Notes: a model not told the origin generated them from the letters alone. Shown: positions 1 through 13,885, counted from the stretch's first letter. The stretch is 49,373 nucleotides of DNA from Chloroflexota bacterium (GCA_021813655.1 JAKAJU010000185.1:1-49373); one strand, 5' to 3'. A program made the numbers and translations.

Positions 1-69
1 GTCATGCAGGCTGGGCGGCATCAGCAGGAGGCTGTGCTGGTCGTACGGGCGGAACGTCTTCTGGCGCAT
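1..69 (-). mobile_element. N-terminal fragment of a transposase CDS (IS1182-like), truncated by the window edge
   Basis: Reverse complement of 1-69 reads ATG... MRQKTFRPYDQHSLLLMPPSLHD, resembling the conserved start (RFRPYDPDQ.LLLPPSL) of IS1182-type transposases. Only 23 codons are visible. Confidence 0.5.
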
Positions 70-136
70 ACGAGATTCTCGCACCCGGGCCACCCGCCGG
101 GTGGCGATTACCGACACGGGCTCCTAGAATCGGCGG

Positions 137-5115
<4,979 letters not shown>

Positions 5116-5185
5116 GGGCACGGGCGGGAGCGACCGCCATGCGCCCCGTCATCGGCCTCGACGGCCATGACGCCGGGCGACCGGG

Positions 5186-6019
5186 TCAGCCGACCGCGTG
5201 GTTGAACTGGCCCCAGATCGCGGACGGGATCCATGCGAGGGGTTCGCCGCGTTGCATCCGCGGGGCGCGCCACGCCTCGGACCACCCGTCGGCGCGGAGG
5301 AGCGCGAGCCCCGTCTCGTTCGACGCGAGGGTCCCGGCGCGAACCCGGTGCCCTGGGCCGCCTGAGGCGAGGCGCGCCCTGAGGAGCGTCAGCGCGGCGG
5401 CGGCATCGGGCGCGATCGTCGCGCCGCCGCCCCACGGCGCCCGGACGCAGAACCCGGCGATCCGTCCGTCGTCCCGTGGGAGCGCCAGCCCTCCCGGGAT
5501 CTCGGCGAATGCCGCGATGAGGTGCGCGCGGTCCTCGCCGGTCGCAGCGGCGTCCAGGGCAGCGGCCATCTCGACGTCGGCGGCGGCGAACTGTCGGATC
5601 CCCTCGGGGACCGCGTCCCCCTCCGAGGAGGCGCGCTCGAACGTCACGTATTCGTCCACGACGTCGAAGCCCATCGTCTCGTACAGGAGGCGGCCCGCCG
5701 GCGTGGCGACGAGGACCAGCGTCCGGCAGCCGCGTGCCGCGAGATCCGCGCACACCACGTCGGTCAGCTCGCGCCCCAATCCGCGACGCCGGAGGCGCGG
5801 TGCGACCCAGATCGTCCCGACCCAGCCCGCGGATCCGTTTCGTGTCCCCACCCCCGTCCCCACGATCCCGTCGTCGTCCTCGGCGACGATCGTCCGGCAG
5901 GCGGGGTGGACCGTCGCGAACCCGAACCACGTCCGCCTGTCGCCCCAGTCGCTCGCGAGCAGAGCGGCCGCCGCCGCGTCCACGTCGTCGGGGAGCATCG
6001 GTCGGATTCGAGTGCTCAC
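5186..6019 (-). CDS. GNAT family N-acetyltransferase (probable two-domain)
   Basis: GTIWVAPRLRRRGLGRELTDVV acetyl-CoA binding motif; second GNAT-like C-terminal domain. Confidence 0.8.
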   Translation of the reverse strand: MSTRIRPMLPDDVDAAAAALLASDWGDRRTWFGFATVHPACRTIVAEDDDGIVGTGVGTRNGSAGWVGTIWVAPRLRRRGLGRELTDVVCADLAARGCRTLVLVATPAGRLLYETMGFDVVDEYVTFERASSEGDAVPEGIRQFAAADVEMAAALDAAATGEDRAHLIAAFAEIPGGLALPRDDGRIAGFCVRAPWGGGATIAPDAAAALTLLRARLASGGPGHRVRAGTLASNETGLALLRADGWSEAWRAPRMQRGEPLAWIPSAIWGQFNHAVG

Positions 6020-6150
6020 CGGGCAAGGGTACGCGGGGACTCACGGACGTGCCTCAACTCCAGGGATGCACCCGCGGGCACAACGGAGAGACCTCCCGGC
6101 GATCTCGTTTGGGGGCTGGCGCCTGTTCCGACCCGCTGCTATCATCCGCC

Positions 6151-6167
6151 GTGTTGACAGTCAACAC
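6151..6167. promoter_or_regulatory. Perfect palindromic operator GTGTTGAC-A-GTCAACAC
   Basis: 17-bp perfect inverted repeat 22 bp upstream of the GTG of the LLM gene; identical copy at 25214-25230 next to gntR. Confidence 0.8.
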
Positions 6168-6189
6168 GAGCGGCGGGAGGGAGTACTGC

Positions 6190-7239
6190 GTGTCGGACGG
6201 ACGGGCGCTGGAGTTCGGTGTCAACCTCAACAACCGCGAGCCGCTGATCGCGCCCGACTACGACATCCACCAGCTGCTCGACCTCTCCCAGAACGTCGAG
6301 GGCCTGGGCTTCGACTCCGTGTGGGTGGGTGACAGCCTCTTCTCCAAGCCCCGCTACGAGGCGATCGCACTGCTCTCGGCGATCTCGCAGCTGACGAGCC
6401 GGGTGAAGCTCGGGACGGCGTGCCTCGTCACGTCGCCGCGGAACCCGCTCTACCTCGCCCTCGAGTGGGCGACCCTCGACGTCCTGTCGGGCGGCCGCAC
6501 GGTGTTCGGGCCCTGCGCCGGCAACCCGGAGGTAGGGGTCCGCCGCGAGTTCGAGGCGCTCGGGCTCGACTTCGACAGGCGGTTCGCGATCTTCGAGGAA
6601 GGCCTCGGGATCCTGCGGACACTGTGGACCGAGGGGAAGGTCACCCACCACGGCGAGCAGTACACGTACGACGACGTCTCGTTCTTCTCCGGCACCGAGA
6701 TGGGACCGCTCATGCCCATCCAGAAGCCGCCGCCTTTCTGGATCGTCTCCAACCCGCGCCTCGTGACGAACGCTGCGGACGAGAAGATGGTCCGGACGAT
6801 GAAGAACGCGTGCCGGCGGGTCCTCAAGTACGGCGAGGGCTGGATGACGTGCTGCCGGGCGATGCATCCCGAGGAGCTGGTCGAGCAGCTCGGGTACTTC
6901 CGAGACGTGGCAACCGAGTCGGGCGACGACGCGGGCCGCCTCGTCGTGAGCTACCAGGTCACCCTGAACATCGGGGACTCGGAGGACGCGGCCCGAACCG
7001 CCTTCGGCGAGTACATCGGCAAGTACTACCCCGAGCTCTCGAAGGCGATGGACCTCTCGAACTGGGGGCCGGTGGGGACGCCCGACCAGATCATCGCGTG
7101 GTTCAGGACGTTCGCCGAGGCGGGCGTGGACCACTTCATCTGCCGGTTCGGCTCGCTCGACCAGTTCGGGCAGATCGACCGCTTCGCCCGCGACGTCGTG
7201 CCCGCCCTGCGCGAGCACGTCCGGGTCACAGTGAGGTAG
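6190..7239 (+). CDS. LLM class (luciferase-like) flavin-dependent oxidoreductase
   Basis: LEFGVNLNNREPLIAPDYDIHQLLDLSQNVEGLGFDSVWVGDSL... luciferase-like TIM barrel. First gene of the + operon behind the palindrome. Confidence 0.8.
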   Translation: MSDGRALEFGVNLNNREPLIAPDYDIHQLLDLSQNVEGLGFDSVWVGDSLFSKPRYEAIALLSAISQLTSRVKLGTACLVTSPRNPLYLALEWATLDVLSGGRTVFGPCAGNPEVGVRREFEALGLDFDRRFAIFEEGLGILRTLWTEGKVTHHGEQYTYDDVSFFSGTEMGPLMPIQKPPPFWIVSNPRLVTNAADEKMVRTMKNACRRVLKYGEGWMTCCRAMHPEELVEQLGYFRDVATESGDDAGRLVVSYQVTLNIGDSEDAARTAFGEYIGKYYPELSKAMDLSNWGPVGTPDQIIAWFRTFAEAGVDHFICRFGSLDQFGQIDRFARDVVPALREHVRVTVR

Positions 7240-7244
7240 GGACG

Positions 7245-8246
7245 ATGGCGACCGAGGAGAAGATCCGGCAGCACGCCGAGCTCATCGTAAACACGTGCTT
7301 CACCGTGGAGAAGGACGACGTCGTCACGATCATCACGGACGACAAGCACGCGTACCTCGCCCATGCGATCGCCGAGGTCGCCACGGAGCGCGAGGCATGG
7401 CCCGTGATCATGAACAACGAGATGCAGGTCAGGCGCGGCCTCGCGGACACGCTGTTCCCCATGGCCCCGCCGCAGAACCTGCACGACGCGATGCTCGCCG
7501 CCGACGAGATCATCATCGTCTGCAACCTCGAGTGGGCCAACCGCTTCGCGCACGTCAACGCCGTCAAGGAGTCGTGCGCGAACAACGTGAAGATCGCGTC
7601 GGTCGAGCCGGGCATGGGCGAGTGGGACATCACGGTCGACGACATCCTCATCTCGACGGACCGGGCGAAGAAGGCGATGGAGGCCCTCGAGGGCGCCACG
7701 GAGTGCCGCGTCACGGCGCCGTCCGGCACGGACGTCGTGGTGAACATCGAGGGCCGGCCGCCGCTCCAGGTCACCCCGCTCCGCCAGCGTGGCTGGATGA
7801 TGGGGCCGCTCCCGCTCTGGGCCGAGGTCGCCTACGCGGCGGTCGAGGACAAGACCGAGGGGATCATCGCGGTCGACGGGAACATGCTCGGGATCGGCGT
7901 GGACGTGGTGAGCAGCCCGATCTTCTGGACCGTCCGCAACGGACGCGTCGTGAAGATCGACGGCGAGCGGGACGCCAGGCGCCTCGCCGAGGTCGTCGAG
8001 GGCGTCCCCAACTGCGAGGTCATCGGCGAGTTTGCATTCGGGACCAGCCACAAGGCGCCCCTCGGCAGCCCGTCGGAGAAGGGTCGGATCGGGAACGTCC
8101 ACTTCGCGATGGGCGACAACAAGAACGCGTACCCGGGCGGCCAGAACGTCTGCCGGCTCCATCTCGACGGCGTAGTCCGGAACGCGACGCTGCAGGTGCT
8201 CGACACGGGTGTGTACATCTTCCGCGACGGGCAGTGGGCTCTCTAG
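7245..8246 (+). CDS. M29/AmpS-type metalloprotein (aminopeptidase T / NicX 2,5-dihydroxypyridine dioxygenase superfamily)
   Basis: C-terminal blocks IGEFAFGTSHKAPLG...GNVHFAMGDNKNAYPGGQNVCRLHLDGVVRNATLQVLDTG typical of the COG2309/M29-like superfamily. Confidence 0.7.
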   Translation: MATEEKIRQHAELIVNTCFTVEKDDVVTIITDDKHAYLAHAIAEVATEREAWPVIMNNEMQVRRGLADTLFPMAPPQNLHDAMLAADEIIIVCNLEWANRFAHVNAVKESCANNVKIASVEPGMGEWDITVDDILISTDRAKKAMEALEGATECRVTAPSGTDVVVNIEGRPPLQVTPLRQRGWMMGPLPLWAEVAYAAVEDKTEGIIAVDGNMLGIGVDVVSSPIFWTVRNGRVVKIDGERDARRLAEVVEGVPNCEVIGEFAFGTSHKAPLGSPSEKGRIGNVHFAMGDNKNAYPGGQNVCRLHLDGVVRNATLQVLDTGVYIFRDGQWAL

Positions 8247-8251
8247 AGGGC

Positions 8252-8629
8252 GTGCGCGTCGTCCCGCTCGAGGACGTTGCACCCGTCGACCTTCCGGGCG
8301 GCAGCTGGAGCCGCGTCATCCTCACCGGCGACCGTGTCGGGTCGACGACGGCGATGGGGTTCTCCAGCTTCGCACCGGGGACGACGACCGCGATGCTCTC
8401 GCACGCGACCGAGGAGCTCGCCTACGTCCTGACCGGACGTGGCGAGCTCCGGCTCCCGGATGCCGTCGTCCCGATTGCGGCCGGGTCTGCGATGTATGTC
8501 CCGGCCGGCGTCTGGCACGCGGTGGTCAACACCTCCGACGAGCCCGTCACCATGGTCTTCGCGTTCGCGCACCCGGACTACCCGCCGACCGATCGCCGGC
8601 CGGCGCCCCCCGTGAGAGACCTCCCGTGA
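8252..8629 (+). CDS. Cupin-domain protein
   Basis: LSHATEELAYVLTGRGELRLPDAVVPIAAGSAMYVPAGVWHAVVNTSDEP cupin motifs. Confidence 0.8.
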   Translation: MRVVPLEDVAPVDLPGGSWSRVILTGDRVGSTTAMGFSSFAPGTTTAMLSHATEELAYVLTGRGELRLPDAVVPIAAGSAMYVPAGVWHAVVNTSDEPVTMVFAFAHPDYPPTDRRPAPPVRDLP

Positions 8630-9333
8630 CCCCCGCCGAGCTGCGCGAGCAAGTCGCGATCGCGAGCCGCGTGGTCGCCCTCGAGGGATACGTCGACCTC
8701 ACTCTCGGGCATGTGAGCGCCAGGAACCCGGGTGACCGGACGGTCTGGATCAAGCGGAAGGGCCTGGCCCTCGACGAGGTGACGCCCGACGATGTCATCC
8801 CGCTCGACCTCGACGACCCGGAGGAGCTCTCGCGCCCCGGCCACCACCTCGAGGCGGTCATGCACACCGAGGTCTACCGCGCCCGCCCGGACGTCGGGTC
8901 GGTGATCCACGGCCATCCGCTGCACGGGACCGCGCTCGGCGCGACCGACACCCCGCTCCAGTACCTGACACATGACGCGGTGCTGTTCGCGGACGGGATC
9001 GGGCTCTACGACGAGGGACCGGCGCTCGTGACGACGGCCGCGCAGGGCCGGTCCGTCGCCGCGGCGCTCGGCGGGCGGCGCGCCGCCCTGCTCCGCAACC
9101 ACGGCGTCGTGATCGCCGGCGAAGACGTCCGGTGGGCGGTCCTCGCCGCGGTGACGCTCGAGCGCGCGATCCGTCTCCAGGCGCTCGTCTCCTCACTCGG
9201 GACCCCCCGGCCGATCTCCCAGCGAGCGGCCGAGGAGCTGTTTCCGAAGAAGTACCAGGAAGGCTTCATGTCCGAGTACTGGGCCGCGTGGGCTCGTCGT
9301 GTCGGGCCCCTCGACGGCGCGGAAGGCCGCTGA
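8626..9333 (+). CDS. Class II aldolase/adducin family protein; candidate 3-hydroxy-2-methylpyridine-4,5-dicarboxylate decarboxylase
   Basis: GHVSARNPG...HTEVYRARPDVGSVIHGHPLHGTALGAT...LLRNHGVVIAG class II aldolase motifs. Specific function inferred from context. Confidence 0.75.
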   Translation: MTPAELREQVAIASRVVALEGYVDLTLGHVSARNPGDRTVWIKRKGLALDEVTPDDVIPLDLDDPEELSRPGHHLEAVMHTEVYRARPDVGSVIHGHPLHGTALGATDTPLQYLTHDAVLFADGIGLYDEGPALVTTAAQGRSVAAALGGRRAALLRNHGVVIAGEDVRWAVLAAVTLERAIRLQALVSSLGTPRPISQRAAEELFPKKYQEGFMSEYWAAWARRVGPLDGAEGR

Positions 9334-9334
9334 C

Positions 9335-9802
9335 GTGCGCGTGCACCTGACCCTCAACGGCCGGCCGACAGAGCTCGACGTCGCGCCGTCCGACCTCCTC
9401 CTCGACGTCCTCCGGGACCGCCTGGGTCTCACCGGCGGGAAGCGGTCCTGCGACGTCCAGGTCTGCGGCGCGTGCACCGTTCTGGTGGACGGGGGACCGG
9501 TGAGCTCCTGCACGTACCTCGCCGCCGAGGCGCACGGCCGCCAGGTGATGACGATCGAAGGGTTCCGCGAGACGCCCGCGTTCGACCAGATCGCCGACGC
9601 GTTCGCTCGCCATGCGGCGCTCCAGTGCGGCTTCTGCACGACCGCCCTGGTGCTCACGACCCACGCCCTCCTCGAGGAGGGCGAACTCACCGACGAGGCC
9701 TCGATCCGCCACGGGCTTTCCGGGAACCTCTGCCGCTGCACGGGGTACCGGGCGATCCTCGAGGCGGTCGCGGACCTCGCGGGCGCGGAGGCGTCGGCGT
9801 GA
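9335..9802 (+). CDS. Molybdenum hydroxylase small (2x[2Fe-2S]) subunit
   Basis: DVQVCGACTVLVDG, ALQCGFCTTALVLT, GNLCRCTGY. Confidence 0.9.
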   Translation: MRVHLTLNGRPTELDVAPSDLLLDVLRDRLGLTGGKRSCDVQVCGACTVLVDGGPVSSCTYLAAEAHGRQVMTIEGFRETPAFDQIADAFARHAALQCGFCTTALVLTTHALLEEGELTDEASIRHGLSGNLCRCTGYRAILEAVADLAGAEASA

Positions 9803-12096
9803 CCGTCATCGACGTCAAGGGGCCGACCGTCGGCGCGGGCCAGGTCGGCCGGTCCATGCGCCGCGTCGACGCGGACGAGAAGCTCCGCGGCGAAGCCCAG
9901 TACGTCGGTGACATCGTCATCCCGGGGATGCTCCACGGGAAGGTCCTGCGGAGCCCCGTGCCGCGCGCGCGCATCGTGTCGATGGACACGGCCGCGGCCG
10001 CGACGATGCCCGGCGTCGTCGCGATCCTCACGGGCGACGACCTCCTCGACATCGACCCGTTCTGGGGTCACGCGATCAAGGACCGACCGATCGTCGCCAT
10101 TGGCATGGTCCGCTTCGTCGGCGAGCCCGTGGCCGCGGTGGCCGCCGTCGACGAGACGACCGCGGAGGCCGCGGTGAAGGCGATCGTCGTCGAGTACGAG
10201 GATCTGCCGGTCGTCGGGACGCTCGACGAGGCGCTGGCGCCCGACGCACCCCTCGTCCACGACGGGCCGACCCGACCCGGGCTCTTCCACGGCCTCGGGA
10301 CGCTGCCGGAGCGCGACGGCAACGTCTGCTACCGGTACAGGATCGGCACCGACGAGGTGGACCCGATCTTTGAGACCGCGGAGGTCGTCGTCGAGGGGAC
10401 GTACGAGTTCCCCGGCGTCTACCAGTACGCGATGGAGACGCACGGCGTCGTGGCGCAGGTCGACGGGACCGGGATCACCCTATGGGCGACGTGCCAGCAC
10501 CCGTTCCTCGTCCGCGCCGAGATCGCGGCGCTCTTCGACGTCCCCCTCGGCAAGGTCCGGATCCACGTCCCGTACCTCGGTGGCGGCTTCGGGAGCAAGT
10601 CCTACACGAAGATGGAGCCGATCACCGTCGCGCTCGCGCGCAAGGCGGGCCGGCCGGTCCGGATCGTCAACCGGGTCGACGAATCGATGGTGACCACGCG
10701 TCGCCACAACGCGCGGACCTGGATGCGGACCGCCGCGACGAGCGACGGTCGCCTCCTCGCGCGGGAGGCGCGCGTCTGGTTCGACACCGGCGCGTACGCG
10801 GATAACGGACCGCGTGTCACCGCGACCGGCGGCGACGCGGCGCCGGGCCCCTACCGCTGGTCGGCGATGCGCGTGGACGCCCTGTGCGTCTACACGAACA
10901 CCGCGCCGTCGGGCTCCTACCGGGCCTTCGGTGCCTCGCACCTGCAGTGGGTCGGCGAGCTCCAGGTCGACGAGGTCGCCAGGACCGTCGGGATGGACCC
11001 GGTCGAGATCCGCCGGCTCAACCTCGCGAGGCCGGGCGACGAGGTCCGCCGCGGCGGCAAGCCGCTCGACGCGGACCTCGTCGGCGACGTCGAGAAGGTC
11101 GCGGACGCGCTGGGCTGGGATCGGCCGCGCGACGCGGACACCGGCCGCGGGCTCTCGGTGGGGCTCCTCGCGGCCGGCGCTCACCCGGTCTCGAGCGCGG
11201 TCGTCCGCATGGAAACCGACGGCGACGTAGTCGTGCTCGTCGGGTCCACGGAGATGGGACAGGGCCAGCGCACGGCGATGGCGCAGATCGCCGCCGAGGT
11301 GCTCGCGATGCCCGCGGAGCGGGTGCGCTGCCAGGGGACGGACACGCGGTTCACGCCGTACGATCGCTCCACCGGCGCCAGCCGCTCCACGACGCTCGCG
11401 GGACTCGCCGTCCAGAAGGCCGCCGCCGAGGTCCGCGAGGACCTGCTCGACATCGCCGCGCTCGTCTGGCCCCACCCCGTCGCGTCGATCGAACTGCGCG
11501 ACGGGGCCGCCCGGTGCGGCGGGGAGAGCCGGACCTATCCAGAGCTCATCGCCCGGCGCTTCGGCCTCTCCGGCGGCCAGCTGACCGGCGAGGCGGACGT
11601 CCACCCACAGGGGACCGGCTCGTATGCCGAGGGACCGGTCTTCTGGGAGGTCTGCATCGCCGCCGCGGAGGTGCACGTGGATCGGGCGACCGGCCAGGTC
11701 ACCGTCCGGCGGACGGCGACCATCGCCGACGTCGGCAAGGCGATCAACCCGCAGCTGGTCGAGCGACAGGACGAGGGAGCGACGATGCAGGGCATCGGCA
11801 ACGCCCTCTTCGAGGAGATGGTCTACGCCGACGGGATCCTCCTCAACGACAACCTGCTCGAGTACCGCGTCCCCACCATCGAGGATCTCCCGGCCCACTC
11901 GACGTGCGTCATCGTCGAGAACGGGGACGGGCCGGGGCCATTCGGCGCCAAAGGATGTGGCGAGGGAGCCTTCGCCGGGATCATCGGGGCGATCGCGACG
12001 GCGGTAGCCGACGCCGGCGTGCCCGTTCGAGAGCTGCCGCTCACGCCGGAGCGTGTGTGGCGAAGCATCCAGGAGATGCAGGAGGATCATCGATGA
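9799..12096 (+). CDS. Molybdenum hydroxylase large (molybdopterin) subunit, xanthine dehydrogenase family
   Basis: YVGDIVIPGMLHGKVLRSP, ETHGVVAQVDG, LGGGFGSKSYTK, SYRAFGASHLQW, GAKGCGEGAFAG. GTG start overlapping the small subunit. Confidence 0.9.
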   Translation: MTVIDVKGPTVGAGQVGRSMRRVDADEKLRGEAQYVGDIVIPGMLHGKVLRSPVPRARIVSMDTAAAATMPGVVAILTGDDLLDIDPFWGHAIKDRPIVAIGMVRFVGEPVAAVAAVDETTAEAAVKAIVVEYEDLPVVGTLDEALAPDAPLVHDGPTRPGLFHGLGTLPERDGNVCYRYRIGTDEVDPIFETAEVVVEGTYEFPGVYQYAMETHGVVAQVDGTGITLWATCQHPFLVRAEIAALFDVPLGKVRIHVPYLGGGFGSKSYTKMEPITVALARKAGRPVRIVNRVDESMVTTRRHNARTWMRTAATSDGRLLAREARVWFDTGAYADNGPRVTATGGDAAPGPYRWSAMRVDALCVYTNTAPSGSYRAFGASHLQWVGELQVDEVARTVGMDPVEIRRLNLARPGDEVRRGGKPLDADLVGDVEKVADALGWDRPRDADTGRGLSVGLLAAGAHPVSSAVVRMETDGDVVVLVGSTEMGQGQRTAMAQIAAEVLAMPAERVRCQGTDTRFTPYDRSTGASRSTTLAGLAVQKAAAEVREDLLDIAALVWPHPVASIELRDGAARCGGESRTYPELIARRFGLSGGQLTGEADVHPQGTGSYAEGPVFWEVCIAAAEVHVDRATGQVTVRRTATIADVGKAINPQLVERQDEGATMQGIGNALFEEMVYADGILLNDNLLEYRVPTIEDLPAHSTCVIVENGDGPGPFGAKGCGEGAFAGIIGAIATAVADAGVPVRELPLTPERVWRSIQEMQEDHR

Positions 12097-13013
12097 CCAC
12101 GTTCAGCAAGGTCGCGATCATGGGCACCGGGACGATGGGGCCCGGCATGGGCGCCGTCTGTGCGCGCGCGGGCATGCAGGTCGCCATGTACGACGTGAGC
12201 GCGGACGCGATCGAGCGCGCGAAGGCCGGCTACGACATGGCCTGGGGCGTCCTCGATCGCCTCGAGGCCCCTGTCGTCCCCGGCGGGTCGGTCCGCTACG
12301 CGTCCGACGTGGCAGGGGCCCTCGACGGCGCCGAGTTCGTCATGGAGGCGATCCCGGAGAAGCTCGACCTCAAGAAGTCGGAGTTCGCGAAGTACGAGCA
12401 GCACGTCGGCCCTCACGTGATCCTCGCCTCGAACACCTCGGGCATCCCGGCGACGAAGATCGCGGCCGACCTCGCGCATCCCGAACGCGTCGTCGTCATG
12501 CACTGGTCCAACCCGCCGCACCTCATCCCGATGATCGAGATCGTGCCGGGCGAGAAGACCTCCCAGGCCACCATCGACGGCACGAAGGCCGTGATCGACG
12601 AGGTCGGCTACTACCCGTGCCTCCTGAAGAAGGAGGTCCCCGGGTTCGTCGAGAACCGCGTCCTCTACGCCATCATGCGCGAGTGCCTGGCGCTCGTGGA
12701 CGAGGGCGTCGTGGACCTCGATGAGCTCGACCTCAACGTGAAGTGGGGGATCGGGTACAAGCTCGCCGTCATCCCGCCGATGCACCTCCTCGACATGGCC
12801 GGGATGGACATCTACAAGGCGGTCGCGGGCTACCTCAACCGCGACCTGTCGAACGCATCCGAGGTGAGCCCCACGATCAACGCCCTCGTCGAGAAGGGCC
12901 GGCTCGGGATGAAGACCAAGGGCGGCCTCTTCGACTACACGGACGAGGAGATCGGAGCGCTCCGCTCGGAGCGTGCGAAGAAGCTCGTCGCCGTCCGCAA
13001 GGCGATCAGCTAG
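12093..13013 (+). CDS. 3-hydroxyacyl-CoA-dehydrogenase-fold enzyme; predicted 5-formyl-3-hydroxy-2-methylpyridine-4-carboxylate 5-dehydrogenase
   Basis: GTGTMGPGM Rossmann motif; MHWSNPPHLIPMIEIVPGEKT, PGFVENRVLYAIMRE, WGIGYKLAVIPPMHLLDMAGMDIYKAV, ERAKKLVAVRK match blocks recalled from the M. loti enzyme. Confidence 0.8.
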   Translation: MTTFSKVAIMGTGTMGPGMGAVCARAGMQVAMYDVSADAIERAKAGYDMAWGVLDRLEAPVVPGGSVRYASDVAGALDGAEFVMEAIPEKLDLKKSEFAKYEQHVGPHVILASNTSGIPATKIAADLAHPERVVVMHWSNPPHLIPMIEIVPGEKTSQATIDGTKAVIDEVGYYPCLLKKEVPGFVENRVLYAIMRECLALVDEGVVDLDELDLNVKWGIGYKLAVIPPMHLLDMAGMDIYKAVAGYLNRDLSNASEVSPTINALVEKGRLGMKTKGGLFDYTDEEIGALRSERAKKLVAVRKAIS

Positions 13014-13060
13014 CGGCCGAGGCCGGCGCGTCCATCACCTGCGAGAGGGAGGTCCGGATC

Positions 13061-13810
13061 GTGAAGATCTACCTGCTCGACCTCGGGTCGCTCGTCATCG
13101 ACCGTTCCGACGTGCTCTGGCACATCGACGTCGGCACGCCGGTCCGATTCCCCGTGTACGGGGTCTACGTCGACCATCCCGAAGGGAAGTTCATCTTCGA
13201 CACCGGGTACGACCTCGATCACGTGAACAGGGTCCTGCCCTTCGAGCTGCCCGAGCAGACCCCGGAGCAGACGGTCCCCGCGCAGCTCGCCAAGTGCGGC
13301 GTGAAGCCCGAGGAGGTCGACTTCGTCATCAACTCGCATTTCCACTTCGACCATGTCGGTGGCAACAAGTACCTCACGAACGCGACTCTGCTGACGAGCA
13401 AGCACGAGCTGCGCTCGTGCCTGGTGCCGGAGCCGTTCGAACGCCTCGGCTACTCCGACCTGAGCTTCTACCAGCGCGGAGCGACGAAGGTCGAGTACCT
13501 CGAGGGCGACACCGAGATCGCGAAGGGGCTGACGCTCTTCGAGACCCCCGGCCACACGATCGCCCACTACTCGCTCCTTGCGGAGCCCGAGGGCAGGCGC
13601 CCGATGATCTTCACCGGCGACGCCGCGTACTCCTACGAGACGCTCGACCGGATGATCGTCGGCGGGTTCCATCTCGACCCCGTCCACTCGATCAGCGCCC
13701 TGAAGCGCATCAAGTCGATGGCCAAGAAGCACGACGCGGAGGTCTTCGTCTCGCACGACATGGAACCGTGGCTCACGTGGAAGCGCGCACCGGAGTTCTA
13801 CGGCGCCTGA
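13061..13810 (+). CDS. Metallo-beta-lactamase-fold lactonase; predicted 4-pyridoxolactonase
   Basis: NSHFHFDHVGGNKY zinc motif; VRFPVYGVYVDHPEGKFIFDTGYDLDHVNRVLPFE and FERLGYSDLSFY match blocks recalled from M. loti 4-pyridoxolactonase. Confidence 0.8.
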   Translation: MKIYLLDLGSLVIDRSDVLWHIDVGTPVRFPVYGVYVDHPEGKFIFDTGYDLDHVNRVLPFELPEQTPEQTVPAQLAKCGVKPEEVDFVINSHFHFDHVGGNKYLTNATLLTSKHELRSCLVPEPFERLGYSDLSFYQRGATKVEYLEGDTEIAKGLTLFETPGHTIAHYSLLAEPEGRRPMIFTGDAAYSYETLDRMIVGGFHLDPVHSISALKRIKSMAKKHDAEVFVSHDMEPWLTWKRAPEFYGA

Positions 13811-13885
13811 GGCACCCCACCACACCACGCTCCGGCCTCGGCCGTGCCCCGTCCGTGGCCGGCGTCCAACCAGGGAGACGTTGAG

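Noticed and set aside
9335-12096. Aerobic CO dehydrogenase (coxSL)
   Set aside because: The large subunit has SYRAFGAS rather than the form I AYXCSFR active-site loop; context fits heterocycle or aldehyde hydroxylation.
13061-13810. Quorum-quenching AHL lactonase
   Set aside because: MBL motif alone is not diagnostic; adjacent pyridoxal dehydrogenase and specific blocks favour 4-pyridoxolactonase.
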